Positions 30,550 to 39,121 of a stretch of 64,000 bases of DNA are shown here, in pieces (position 1 is the stretch's first letter; every line of letters starts with the position of its first letter). The notes under the pieces are model-generated. The model was not told the DNA's origin. It did not search any database and saw only the letters and a list, made by a program, of their open reading frames with translations. Location: the NCBI RefSeq assembly GCF_020991275.1, contig NZ_JAJLQY010000007.1:1-64000 (forward strand). The letters are read 5' to 3'. Source of the DNA: Actinocorallia sp. API 0066. Its GTDB lineage: Bacteria; Actinomycetota; Actinomycetes; Streptosporangiales; Streptosporangiaceae. Made by a program: the position numbers and the translations under genes.

Positions 30550-32583
30550 GTGACACCACCAGCGGCACCGCCGACTCTGCTGGCGCGGCTGACGGTCGCC
30601 CCCGCCCTGCTCGCCGTCGCCTGGCTCGTCGTCGGACTCCCCCTGCTGCTCGCGGGCTCCTTCACCATCGGGCCCGCGCTCCTGCTGTTCCCGCCCGTCG
30701 CGGCGCTGCTCCTGGCCGTCTGCTGGCGCGGCAGCGTGCGCGTCCCGGCCTCGCCGGTCGTGTCACGGTTCGCGTGGTGGCCGCTCACCGGGGTGCTGCT
30801 GGTGACGGCGGTCTTCCTGGCCGTCCAGTGGGAGTTCGCCTCCGAGCAGATCATCGTGCGGCGCGACCCGGCCACCTACGCCCAGTTCACCGCGTGGCTG
30901 AACACCCACGGCAGCCTGCCGATCTCGCCGTCCCTGTGGGCGTTCGGCGGGCCCGACCCCGCGCTGCGCTTCGACAGCCCCGGCTTCTACGCCGACGCCG
31001 ACGGCACGATCGTGCCGCAGTTCATGGCAGGGCTGCCGCTGCTGCTCGCGTTCGGCGGCTGGATCGGCGGCCTGCCCGCGCTGCTGGCGATGCCGCCGCT
31101 GCTCGGCGCGGGCGCGGTGCTCACCTTCGGCGGGCTCACCGCGCGGCTCGTCGGGCCGCTGTGGGCGCCGGTCGGCGCGGCGGCGTTCGCGCTGTGCTGG
31201 CCCGTCATGTTCGTCTCCCGCTCGACCTACAGCGAGGCGGCGGCGCTCGTGCTGCTGCTCGGCGGGCTGTGCCTGCTGCACGACGTGCGCGACGTCCCCG
31301 ACGGACGGGGCCGCGCGTTCCTGGGCGGGCTCGCCCTCGGGCTTGTGGTGCTGGTGCGGATCGACGGGCTCCGCGACATCCTGCCCGTCGTCGTCTTCGC
31401 CGGTGTGCTCTTCGCGCGGAGGCGGGACGCGGGGGTGCCGCTCGCGGCGGGACTCCTGCTCGGGGCCGGGGGCGGGCTCCTTGAGGGGTACCTGTTGTCG
31501 GGGCCCTATCTGTCGTACCTGCGCGGGTCGTTGGTGCCGCTGCTGGCCGTCACCGGGGCGACGGTGCTGGGCACGGTGCTGATGGCGGTGCTGTGGCGGT
31601 GGAAGCCGGAGTCGTTCCGGCGCGGCGGGGACTGGATGGCGCGGGGGCGGCTGCCGGACGTCGCGGCGGTGCTGACCGTGCTGCTGATGGTGGCGTTCGC
31701 GGTGCGGCCTTACGTGCAGACGGTGCGGCGGGTTCCGGCGAACGCCGAGGATCGGTTCAATTCGGACTACATCGCTTTTCTTCAGAAATCGGTGGGTCTG
31801 CCGGTTGATGGGACGCGGCAGTACACCGAACTGTCCCTGCACTGGGTGTCGTGGTACGTCGGGGTGCCTGCGCTGATCCTCGCGACGTTCGGGGCTGCGT
31901 TGCTGCTACGGCGGATCCTGCGGCGGGAGTCGCCGGAGTGGGTGCTGCCCTACGCCGTCATCGCGTTGACGACGGTGGCGACGCTGCTGCGTCCGGGGAT
32001 CACGCCGGACCATCCGTGGGCGTCGCGGCGGCTCGTCTCGATCGTCATCCCGGGCGTCATCCTGTTCGCCGTCTGGCTGCTGGCGTGGGCGACGCGGCGG
32101 GTCCGGCGGACGGGCTACGGCAGGGCCGTCACGTTCCTGTTCGCGCTGACGGGCTCGGTGGCGCTCGCCGTGCCGGTCGCGCTGTCGTCGGCGGGTCTGG
32201 TGTTCAAGCCGGTGGACCAGGGCGAGGCGGCGGCCGTCCGGGCGCTGTGCCGCCAGTTCGGCGAGGGCGCCACCGTGCTCATCGTGGAACGCGTCACGGC
32301 CGACCGGTTCTCGCCGGTCATCCGCAACACCTGCAACATCCCGACCGCCCGTGTCGACGGCGCCACCCCGACCGACGTCCAGCGCGTCGCCGACCGCATC
32401 CTGTCCATCGGCCGCCGCCCCGTCGTCCTGGGCGCCGCCGCCTCCGACGTCGCCCCCTACGGCACCCCCATCCAGGTCGTCGACCTCCACACCCGCCAGG
32501 ACGGCCACGCCCTACAATCCCGCCCCCGCTCCACCTGGTCCCTCACCATCCCCGCCTGGATGTCCCAGATCCCCCCGAAGTAA
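30550..32583 (+). CDS. Polytopic GT-C-like membrane protein
   Basis: A 677-residue protein with about 12-13 hydrophobic segments and a C-terminal soluble part (about 560-677). After the second or third TM a loop has IIVRRDPATYAQFTAWLNTHG, with an Asp and Tyr placed like the catalytic acidic loop of GT-C glycosyltransferases. The later loop RVPANAEDRFNSDYIAFLQ and the C-terminal NTCNIPTARVDG segment have no clear family. Lipid-linked sugar transfer outside the membrane is likely but unproven. The GTG at 30550 is preceded by TAGCCT (30536-30541) with 8 bases between, a leaderless start. It is divergent from TIGR03089, with 78 bases between start codons. Confidence 0.65.
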   Translation: MTPPAAPPTLLARLTVAPALLAVAWLVVGLPLLLAGSFTIGPALLLFPPVAALLLAVCWRGSVRVPASPVVSRFAWWPLTGVLLVTAVFLAVQWEFASEQIIVRRDPATYAQFTAWLNTHGSLPISPSLWAFGGPDPALRFDSPGFYADADGTIVPQFMAGLPLLLAFGGWIGGLPALLAMPPLLGAGAVLTFGGLTARLVGPLWAPVGAAAFALCWPVMFVSRSTYSEAAALVLLLGGLCLLHDVRDVPDGRGRAFLGGLALGLVVLVRIDGLRDILPVVVFAGVLFARRRDAGVPLAAGLLLGAGGGLLEGYLLSGPYLSYLRGSLVPLLAVTGATVLGTVLMAVLWRWKPESFRRGGDWMARGRLPDVAAVLTVLLMVAFAVRPYVQTVRRVPANAEDRFNSDYIAFLQKSVGLPVDGTRQYTELSLHWVSWYVGVPALILATFGAALLLRRILRRESPEWVLPYAVIALTTVATLLRPGITPDHPWASRRLVSIVIPGVILFAVWLLAWATRRVRRTGYGRAVTFLFALTGSVALAVPVALSSAGLVFKPVDQGEAAAVRALCRQFGEGATVLIVERVTADRFSPVIRNTCNIPTARVDGATPTDVQRVADRILSIGRRPVVLGAAASDVAPYGTPIQVVDLHTRQDGHALQSRPRSTWSLTIPAWMSQIPPK

Positions 32584-32637
32584 CCGCCCGCCCTCGGCGC
32601 CCTCACAGCCGCACCCTCGGCCTAGGATGAACAAGCC

Positions 32638-33312
32638 ATGACCTCGCCGAAGCCGGATCGTGACGATCCGTGGGTTCTGCACTTCACACCGCTGGAGAAC
32701 CTCGCCGGAATCGTGGCGTCGGGACTCCTCGCCGACAATTTCCGTCCGCCCGGCGTCCAGGAGTGCGGCATGCCGAGCATCAAGGGCAACCGCCGCCGTC
32801 GCGCGGTCCCCCTGGCTCCACACGGCGTCGTCGCGGACTACGTGCCGTTCTACTTCGCTGAAAAGTCACCGATGCTCAACAGCATCGTGAAGGGCGGAGT
32901 CCCGACCTATCAGGGGACCGAGTCCGAGTTGATCTATCTCGTCAGCCGCGTGTCGAAGATCGAGGAGCACGGTCGCCGGTGGCTGGCGACCGATCGGAAC
33001 GCCGTCCTCCGCACCGCCAGATTCGTAGACGACCGGTCACGGCTGCCCCACCACATCGACTGGGACGTGATGGAGGCCCGCTACTGGTACAACACGGCGG
33101 ACGATGGTTCCCGTAAGGAGCGCCGTATGGCCGAACTCCTGGTGCATGAGCACGTCCCGTGGGAGGCGTTCGTCTGCCTTGCCGCCTGCTGCGGACGCCG
33201 GGCGGATGAAGTCGAGCGGATCGCGGCGGCGTCGGGGCACCGGCCTAGCGTCTATGTCAGAACCCATTGGTACTTTGGGGTTCCACGCGACTGTGAGTGC
33301 GGCGGCGGATAG
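32638..33312 (+). CDS. darT: DarT-type DNA ADP-ribosyltransferase toxin
   Basis: A 224-residue DUF4433/DarT family protein. DarT uses NAD to ADP-ribosylate thymidine in single-stranded DNA, blocking replication, and DarTG systems defend against phage. Matching pieces are WVLHFTPLENLAGIVASGLL (NAD-binding His15), the Arg-rich loop near residues 51-55, DYVPFYFAEKSPML (the ARTT-side signature) and E166 in ERRMAELLVHE, which corresponds to the catalytic Glu. ATG 32638 lies 9 bases after TAGGAT (32623-32628). darG follows after 24 bases. Codon third positions are visibly less G/C-biased than in flanking genes, consistent with acquisition. No frameshift or missing key residue is seen, so it should be active. 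Confidence 0.88.
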   Translation: MTSPKPDRDDPWVLHFTPLENLAGIVASGLLADNFRPPGVQECGMPSIKGNRRRRAVPLAPHGVVADYVPFYFAEKSPMLNSIVKGGVPTYQGTESELIYLVSRVSKIEEHGRRWLATDRNAVLRTARFVDDRSRLPHHIDWDVMEARYWYNTADDGSRKERRMAELLVHEHVPWEAFVCLAACCGRRADEVERIAAASGHRPSVYVRTHWYFGVPRDCECGGG

Positions 33313-33336
33313 AGATGCGAGGGGAAGGGGGTCCTG

Positions 33337-34374
33337 ATGATCACGGAGAAGTCGGGGAACCTCCTTCTGGACGACGCGGACGCGCTGGTCAACACCGTCA
33401 ACACCGTTGGGGTGATGGGCAAGGGCCTGGCGCTCCAGTTCAAGCGGGCCTACCCGGACAACTTCGAGGCGTACCGCGCAGCCTGCGCCCGTGGCTCAGT
33501 CGTACCCGGAAAGATCTTCAGCACCCGTCTCGTCGATGGTCGCTGGATTCTCAACTTCCCGACCAAGCGTCACTGGCGGGAGCGGTCAAGACTCGCGGAC
33601 ATCGAGTCGGGGCTTGTGGCGCTCGCGAAGGTGATTGACGAACTGGGCTTGCGTAGCGTCGCGATACCGCCGCTCGGGTGCGGTAACGGCGGCCTCGAAT
33701 GGTCGGTGGTGCGGGCTCTGATCATGGATCGGTTGGGCGGAACGGACTGCGAGATCAGGCTGTACGGCCTGGGCACCCCTGATCCACGGGACATGCCGGT
33801 CGATCCGAGGCCGCCCCGCATGAACCTTCGGCGGAGTCGGCTTCTGCACGCTGTGCGCGCCTATGCGACGGCGTCGCTGTTCGCGGGGGTCGCGATCGAC
33901 ACCGCGACGTCGCTTGTCGAGGTGCACAAGACGGTCTACCTGCTTCAAGCAGCCGGGCTGGATCTGGGTTACCGGTTCGAGCGCGGCAAGTACGGTCCCG
34001 TCTCGTTTGACCTCAATCGTGAGCTCGCCGGACTCGAAGGCCATTATCTTGTCGGCTACGGCGATGGAACGGGCGGCGCGCGGGCCGACCTTGAGCTGCT
34101 GCCTGCGGGGTTGGAGGCGTGCGCGTCTGGCGACCCCGAGTTCGACCGGGCCTGGGGGGCGGTCGCTGAGGCGATCTCCGGATATGAGTACCCCGATGGG
34201 ATGGAGCTACTCGGCACCGTCCACTTCGTGGCCGCCGAGGCCGCGACGTTCGACGTGGACGAGGTCGCTCGCCTCGTCGCCTCCTGGAATCAGCGCAAAC
34301 GTGCCCTGTTCTCCCGGGCCGACATCGGCCAGGCGCTCGCCCACCTTCGGACGACTGCGGTGCTGACCGGCTGA
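33337..34374 (+). CDS. darG: DarG antitoxin: macrodomain glycohydrolase plus toxin-binding domain
   Basis: A 345-residue two-domain antitoxin. Residues 1 to about 155 are a macrodomain (LLLDDADALVNTVNTVGVMGKGLALQFK, then IPPLGCGNGGLEW), which removes ADP-ribose from thymidine in DNA. Residues about 165-345 are the DarG C-terminal domain (SLVEVHKTVYLLQAAGLDL, RFERGKYGPVSFDLNRELAGLEGHYLVGYGDG) that binds and blocks DarT. A strong GGGGAAGGGGG ribosome site precedes the ATG by about 6 bases. It lies downstream of the toxin in one transcript, the usual DarTG order. It ends convergent with an LCP gene, 77 bases away. Confidence 0.9.
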   Translation: MITEKSGNLLLDDADALVNTVNTVGVMGKGLALQFKRAYPDNFEAYRAACARGSVVPGKIFSTRLVDGRWILNFPTKRHWRERSRLADIESGLVALAKVIDELGLRSVAIPPLGCGNGGLEWSVVRALIMDRLGGTDCEIRLYGLGTPDPRDMPVDPRPPRMNLRRSRLLHAVRAYATASLFAGVAIDTATSLVEVHKTVYLLQAAGLDLGYRFERGKYGPVSFDLNRELAGLEGHYLVGYGDGTGGARADLELLPAGLEACASGDPEFDRAWGAVAEAISGYEYPDGMELLGTVHFVAAEAATFDVDEVARLVASWNQRKRALFSRADIGQALAHLRTTAVLTG

Positions 34375-34451
34375 CGGCACGTCACGCCTCGCGGGCGCGC
34401 GCCAGGCCATCGGGACGCGGAGTCCGGCGGGTCGGGTTTTGGTCGGTGGGG

Positions 34452-35993
34452 TCAGGCGGTGTTGCCCTTGCAGATGTTGTCGCTGGCCTTGACTTCGTCG
34501 TCGACCTTGGGGATGGAGGCGGGGGCGGAGCCCAGGCCCGTGTAGTCGGCGCCCAGGTAGAGGTGGACTTCGCCTGCGGGGAGGGTCGCGTCCAGTTGGG
34601 GGGTGGTGTCGGGGAGGAGTTTGGCGAGTTGGGCGGCGGCGGCCTCGCCGCCGGTGCCGTAGGCGATGACGGTCTGGGCCAGGGTGCCGTTCTTGTAGGT
34701 GCCGGTGGCGCCCAGTGACGCCTGGTACTTCTTCGCGCCGAGGTCGGTGACGGCGCGGCCCGCGAGTCCCTGGCGGTTCGTGCCGTTGTAGACCTTCACC
34801 GTGATGTCGGCGGGCTTGACCGGCTTGGCGGCCGCGACGGGCTCGGTGGTGACGCCGTCGTCCTCCTGGTCGGCGGGCTGCGTCTTCGGCTTGCCCGACT
34901 TCGGCTGCTTGGCGATGTGGTTGTCCCGGCGGATCGCGTCGAACAGCTCCTGCGCCTTGGCGTCCTGCCAGAAGACGACGCCCGCCAGCGCCGGGTTCGA
35001 CGCGCGCTCGGCCTCGGTCGCGTACCGCCACGGCACCGTGACAAAACGGATGCTCTTGGGGTTGATGCCCTTGACCTTGTTGGCCAGATCCAGGATCTCG
35101 GTGGAGTTGAAGCCCTCGTCGGTCTTCAACGACTTGGTCGCCGCGTTGATGAACTTCGGCAGCTTGATCGGGTCGGTGAGGATGCCGCCCTTGGTGACCT
35201 TCTGCACGATCGAGCTCATGAACTGCTGCTGCCGCTTGATCCGGCCGAGGTCGGTGCCGTCGCCGAGCTGGTAGCGAGTGCGGACCCAGCCGAGCGCCTG
35301 CTTGCCGTTGATGACCTGGCGGCCCGCCTTGGGGATGACGAGCTGCGCTTTCGGGTCGGTGAACGCCTTCGGCGAGCAGATCTCCACGCCGCCGATCGCG
35401 TTGACGATGTCGCGGAAGCCGGTGAAGTCCACCTTGACGAAGTGGTCGACGCGGATCTGGGTGAGGCTCTCGATCGTCGCCCAGGTGCAGTACGGGCCCG
35501 CGTAGGCGAACGCCGAGTTGATCTTGTCGGTGCGGGCGCCGACCGTCCCGCCGTCCTTGTCCTTGCACTCGGGGATCGGCACCCAGGAGTCACGCGGGAA
35601 GCTGACGGCGACGGCCTTCTCCCCGCCCGCCGACAGGTGCAGCAGGATCGCGGTGTCGGACCGTTCCCCTTCGACGCTGCTCCCGTACTTGCCGTTCTTG
35701 CCGCCGCGCGTGTCGGAGCCGAGGACGAGGATGTTCACCGAGCTGTTCAGCTTCTCCGGCCGCTTCTCGTCCTTGAGGTTGCCGGTGTCCTTGAGCTGCT
35801 CGATGTTGCCCGCGAGGAACTTGTAGTAGAAGCCGTACGCCGTCAGGCTCGTGAGCACGACGCACGCGGCGAGGCCGATGGAGACCCACTGGGCGATCTT
35901 CCAGCCCTTGCCCTGCTTCCCGGCAGCCTGGTACTCCCCGCTGATCTCCGGTGTCTCCAGGAAGTCGAGGTCGTAGTCGATTCCGCCGCGCAT
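34452..35993 (-). CDS. LCP wall-polymer ligase with LytR_C domain (second copy)
   Basis: A 513-residue protein. One TM segment lies at about residues 33-55 (IAQWVSIGLAACVVLTSLTAYGF). The LCP domain has NILVLGSDTRGGK, RSDTAILLHL, AVSFPRDSWVPIP, KINSAFAYAGPYCTW and GWVRTRYQLGDGTDLGRIKRQQQF. Then come a Pro/Lys/Asp linker (about 375-400) and a LytR_C domain ending GEVHLYLGADYTGLG. Both this protein and the 28292 copy end in a DNIC-containing tail, which looks like a shared feature of these actinobacterial LCPs. It attaches undecaprenyl-linked glycopolymer to peptidoglycan. It lies between darG and the GT2/GT4 pair; having two LCPs suggests two polymer substrates or redundancy. Confidence 0.92.
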   Translation of the reverse strand: MRGGIDYDLDFLETPEISGEYQAAGKQGKGWKIAQWVSIGLAACVVLTSLTAYGFYYKFLAGNIEQLKDTGNLKDEKRPEKLNSSVNILVLGSDTRGGKNGKYGSSVEGERSDTAILLHLSAGGEKAVAVSFPRDSWVPIPECKDKDGGTVGARTDKINSAFAYAGPYCTWATIESLTQIRVDHFVKVDFTGFRDIVNAIGGVEICSPKAFTDPKAQLVIPKAGRQVINGKQALGWVRTRYQLGDGTDLGRIKRQQQFMSSIVQKVTKGGILTDPIKLPKFINAATKSLKTDEGFNSTEILDLANKVKGINPKSIRFVTVPWRYATEAERASNPALAGVVFWQDAKAQELFDAIRRDNHIAKQPKSGKPKTQPADQEDDGVTTEPVAAAKPVKPADITVKVYNGTNRQGLAGRAVTDLGAKKYQASLGATGTYKNGTLAQTVIAYGTGGEAAAAQLAKLLPDTTPQLDATLPAGEVHLYLGADYTGLGSAPASIPKVDDEVKASDNICKGNTA

Positions 35994-36136
35994 GGCCCCT
36001 GCTCGTGATCCTGAAATTTCGCCAAGGTTGTCAGCAGTATGGCGGATCTGTCGCTTCTTGTTTGAATCGTTGTCGATCGTTCACCGGTGTCCCGGTCCGC
36101 CGCCGTGGTCTGCGGCTTCTCGGTAGGGTGGGCGCC

Positions 36137-37045
36137 GTGAGTCCCGAGCAGCCGCCCGTCCAGGTCACCGTCGTCCTGCCCTGCTACAACGAGCAGGACC
36201 ACGTCGCGGACGAGGTGGAACGCATCGCCAAGAGCCTCGACGCGAGCGGCTACACCTACGAGCTGCTCGCCTTCGACGACTGCTCGACCGACGAGACGCT
36301 GGCCCGGCTCCGCGAGGTCGAGCCGCGGTTCCCGCACCTGCGCGTCATCCCGTTCCACCACAACAGCGGGTCCGGCACGATCCGCCGGATCGGCAGCCAG
36401 CAGGCCCGCGGCGACGTCGTGGTGTGGACCGACGCCGACATGACCTACCCCAACGAGCGGATCCCCGAGCTCGTGCAGATCCTCGACGAGGATCGCACGG
36501 TGGACCAGGTCGTCGGCGCGCGGCGCACCGAGGAGGGCTCGCACAAGCTGCTGCGCGTCCCCGCCAAGTGGGCGATCCGCAAGATCGCCGAGCGGCTGTC
36601 GGGGTCGAAGATCCCGGACCTGAACTCCGGGCTGCGCGCGTTCCGCCGCGACGTCGCCAGGCCCTACCTGCGGCTGCTGCCGCCCGGCTTCTCCTGTGTC
36701 ACCACGATCACACTGGCGTTCCTGTGTAACCAGCACGGGGTGCGGTACCTGCCCATCGACTACTACAAGCGCGCGGGCAAGTCGAAGTTCCACTTCACCA
36801 AGGACGCCTACCGGTACATCCTCCAGGTGCTCCGGATGATCATGTACTTCAACCCGCTCAAGGTGCTCATGCCGCTGGCGCTGTGGCTGCTCGGCCTGGC
36901 GGTGGTGAAGGCCGTGGTGGACCAGTTCACGCACAACCTGCTGTACCTGTCGAACAACACGATGCTGATGTTCATGAGCGGGCTGCTGACGGCGTCGCTG
37001 GCGCTGCTCGCCGATCTGATCGTGCGGTCCCGGGGCGACGTGTGA
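36137..37045 (+). CDS. DPM1-like GT2 glycosyltransferase with C-terminal membrane segments
   Basis: A 302-residue GT2 enzyme of the polyprenyl-phosphate hexose synthase type: VTVVLPCYNEQDHVADEVE, AFDDCSTDET, WTDADMTYPNE (DxD motif) and IPDLNSGLRAFRRD, followed by two hydrophobic segments (about 240-260 and 272-292). Such enzymes make undecaprenyl-phosphate-linked sugars for GT-C transferases, several of which are encoded nearby. GTG 36137 follows TAGGGT (36124-36129) with 7 bases between, a leaderless start. The stop overlaps the next GTG (GTGA), so the GT4 gene is translationally coupled. Confidence 0.85.
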   Translation: MSPEQPPVQVTVVLPCYNEQDHVADEVERIAKSLDASGYTYELLAFDDCSTDETLARLREVEPRFPHLRVIPFHHNSGSGTIRRIGSQQARGDVVVWTDADMTYPNERIPELVQILDEDRTVDQVVGARRTEEGSHKLLRVPAKWAIRKIAERLSGSKIPDLNSGLRAFRRDVARPYLRLLPPGFSCVTTITLAFLCNQHGVRYLPIDYYKRAGKSKFHFTKDAYRYILQVLRMIMYFNPLKVLMPLALWLLGLAVVKAVVDQFTHNLLYLSNNTMLMFMSGLLTASLALLADLIVRSRGDV

Positions 37046-38094
37046 GGATCGCCCTCGTCGGGCCCGCGTTCCCCTACAAGGGCGGCGGGGCACGGCACAC
37101 CACCGAGCTGGCGCACCGGCTCGCGGCGGCGGGGCACGAGGTCGTCCTCGAATCGTGGAAGGCGCAGTATCCGGGGTTCCTGTATCCGGGGCGGCAGACG
37201 ATCGACGTCCCCGAGGGTGAGCTCTTTCCTTCGACGTCCCGGAGGCTGTCGTGGCGGCGTCCGGACGGGTGGTACGCGGCCGGTAGGAGGCTGCGTTCCT
37301 ACGATCTTGTCGTGTTGGCCGTGCTTTCGTCCGTGCAGGTACCCGCGTACCTGGGGATCCTGCGGGGGCTCGGGGACAAGGGGAAGGCCGTGGCGCTCTG
37401 CCACAACGTGCTTCCCCATGAGCCGAAGCCTTACGACCGGCCGTTGATGCGGGCCCTGCTGCGCCGGGTCGGGAGGGTGCTCACGCACACGTCCGAGCAG
37501 GCCGTTCTCGCCGAGGCGCTGACGGACGCGCCCGTGCGCGTCGCGGAGCTGCCGATGCACCTGCCCGCCGGGCGCCCCGAGGGCGGGGCCGGGGGAGCGG
37601 GGCTGCTGTTCTTCGGGATCGTGCGGCCCTACAAGGGGCTCGACGTGCTCCTGCGCGCGCTTCCCGAGGGGGTGCGGCTGACCGTGGCGGGGGAGTTCTG
37701 GTCCGGGCTCGAAGAAGCGGGCGCGCTCATCGCCGAACGCGGCATCACCGACCAGGTGGATCTGCGGCCCGGCTACCTCGCCGCCGAGGAGATCCCCGGC
37801 CTGTTCGCCCGCGCCGACGCCCTCGTGCTGCCCTACCGTTCGGCGACGGCCTCACAGAACGTCCTCATGGCCTTCGAACACGGGCTGCCGGTGATCGCGA
37901 CCCGCGTCGGCGGGTTCCCGGCGCAGATCCGCGACGGCGTGGACGGCGTCCTGGCCGAGCCGGACGACCCCGACTCGCTGCGCGCGGCCGTCACGAGGCT
38001 CCAGGCCGACCGTGCCGGGTTCCGGGCCAGGGTCGAGCGTCCGGACCCCGAACCCGTCTGGCGCGGCTACCTGGACGCGCTGACGGCGCCGTAG
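37042..38094 (+). CDS. GT4 glycosyltransferase
   Basis: A 350-residue GT-B enzyme: MRIALVGPAFPYKGGGARHTTELAHRLAAAGHEV as the acceptor-side Rossmann start, LFFGIVRPYKGLDVLLRAL opening the donor domain, and the E-x7-E-type segment LMAFEHGLPVIATRVGGFPAQI. It is cytoplasmic, and donor and acceptor are unknown. The GTG start overlaps the previous stop by 4 bases. The partner GT2 looks like a polyprenyl-phosphate sugar synthase, so this enzyme may extend a lipid-linked glycan. The stop is 10 bases from that of the convergent membrane gene. Confidence 0.85.
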   Translation: MRIALVGPAFPYKGGGARHTTELAHRLAAAGHEVVLESWKAQYPGFLYPGRQTIDVPEGELFPSTSRRLSWRRPDGWYAAGRRLRSYDLVVLAVLSSVQVPAYLGILRGLGDKGKAVALCHNVLPHEPKPYDRPLMRALLRRVGRVLTHTSEQAVLAEALTDAPVRVAELPMHLPAGRPEGGAGGAGLLFFGIVRPYKGLDVLLRALPEGVRLTVAGEFWSGLEEAGALIAERGITDQVDLRPGYLAAEEIPGLFARADALVLPYRSATASQNVLMAFEHGLPVIATRVGGFPAQIRDGVDGVLAEPDDPDSLRAAVTRLQADRAGFRARVERPDPEPVWRGYLDALTAP

Positions 38095-38104
38095 CCGCCT
38101 GCCG

Positions 38105-39034
38105 TCACGGGGACCCCTCCAGGGGGCGGTGATCGTCGCCGGGGACGAGGCCGCGCGTTTCGTTCGCGGGCGCGGGCTGGAGGCGTCCGACGCCCGCCCA
38201 CAGGAGGTCGGCGGCGGTCAGGACGGCGCGGGAGGCGAGCGCCACGACGAGGGACTCGGCCTGGCCCGTCACCGGGGCGAGCGCGAGCACGAGCGCGGCC
38301 TCCCGGGCGCCCAGGCCGCCCGGAGCGAAGATCACGAGGAAGCCGATGACGTACGCGAGCGCGTAGGCGCCGCCCGCGAGCGCCGGGGATCCGGACGGAA
38401 GCAGCAGCCACAGGTGGACGGAGAAGCAGGCCCACCCCAGGAGCGTCCAGGAGACGGCGGCGCCCATCGTCCGGGTGGGCACCGGCTTGTCCAGCAGTGG
38501 CCTGCGCGCGGCCCGGAGCACGAGGTTCAGGGCCCACGTGACGATCCGGGGGTGCAGGCAGCCCAGCAGGACGGGAGTCAGGGTGAGCGCCCACCAGTAC
38601 GTCCTTACCGCGTCAGCCGAGGTGAGCGGGAGGAGGGCGGCGGCCGTGAGGCACCCGGTGGCGACGGTCGTGGCCATCGCCAGCAGCGTCGCCGCCCCCG
38701 ACGCCGTCCGGGCGACCCCGTACCCACGGGCCAGCTCCACCTGCCCGACCAGGGCCCAGACGGAGCCGGGCACGTACTTGCCGAGTTGGCCGAGGAACAT
38801 GATTCTGGTGGTGGCGCGCACGGGGAGGGGGGCGCCGCATCCGGTGAGCAGGGCGCGCCAGCCGAGCATCCAGCATCCGAGGCCGGCCAGGCCCGCGATG
38901 AGGGAGCCGGCCAGGCCGGGGGGCGACATCCGGGACAAGGCATCGGTGATCGCCGCCCACTGGGACACGACGCCGTAAAGGCAGCAGCCCAGTGCGGTGA
39001 GCACGAAGATCGACTTGAGCCGGCGGGAGTTCAC
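38105..39034 (-). CDS. Lysylphosphatidylglycerol-synthase TM-region family membrane protein (flippase-like)
   Basis: A 309-residue protein with about eight TM segments, of the PF03706 type (membrane part of MprF, AglD2 and related). LGQLGKYVPGSVWALVGQVELARGYGV and FLVIFAPGGLGAREAALVLALAP are the family's two conserved blocks. There is no synthetase domain. In MprF the equivalent part flips the lipid; stand-alone members beside glycosyltransferases may flip or bind lipid-linked sugars, which is inference. GTG 39034 has TAGGGT 6 bases upstream on its strand (39046-39041), another leaderless start. The C-terminal 20 residues are soluble and charged. Confidence 0.82.
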   Translation of the reverse strand: MNSRRLKSIFVLTALGCCLYGVVSQWAAITDALSRMSPPGLAGSLIAGLAGLGCWMLGWRALLTGCGAPLPVRATTRIMFLGQLGKYVPGSVWALVGQVELARGYGVARTASGAATLLAMATTVATGCLTAAALLPLTSADAVRTYWWALTLTPVLLGCLHPRIVTWALNLVLRAARRPLLDKPVPTRTMGAAVSWTLLGWACFSVHLWLLLPSGSPALAGGAYALAYVIGFLVIFAPGGLGAREAALVLALAPVTGQAESLVVALASRAVLTAADLLWAGVGRLQPAPANETRGLVPGDDHRPLEGSP

Positions 39035-39121
39035 TCGGCCACCCTATGGGGGAGAAAGTTGCCAGTAGGCTCTGTGATCTGCTCCGGACGGCCGGGTCAG
39101 ATGGTGTCAGAAAGGTGTGGC

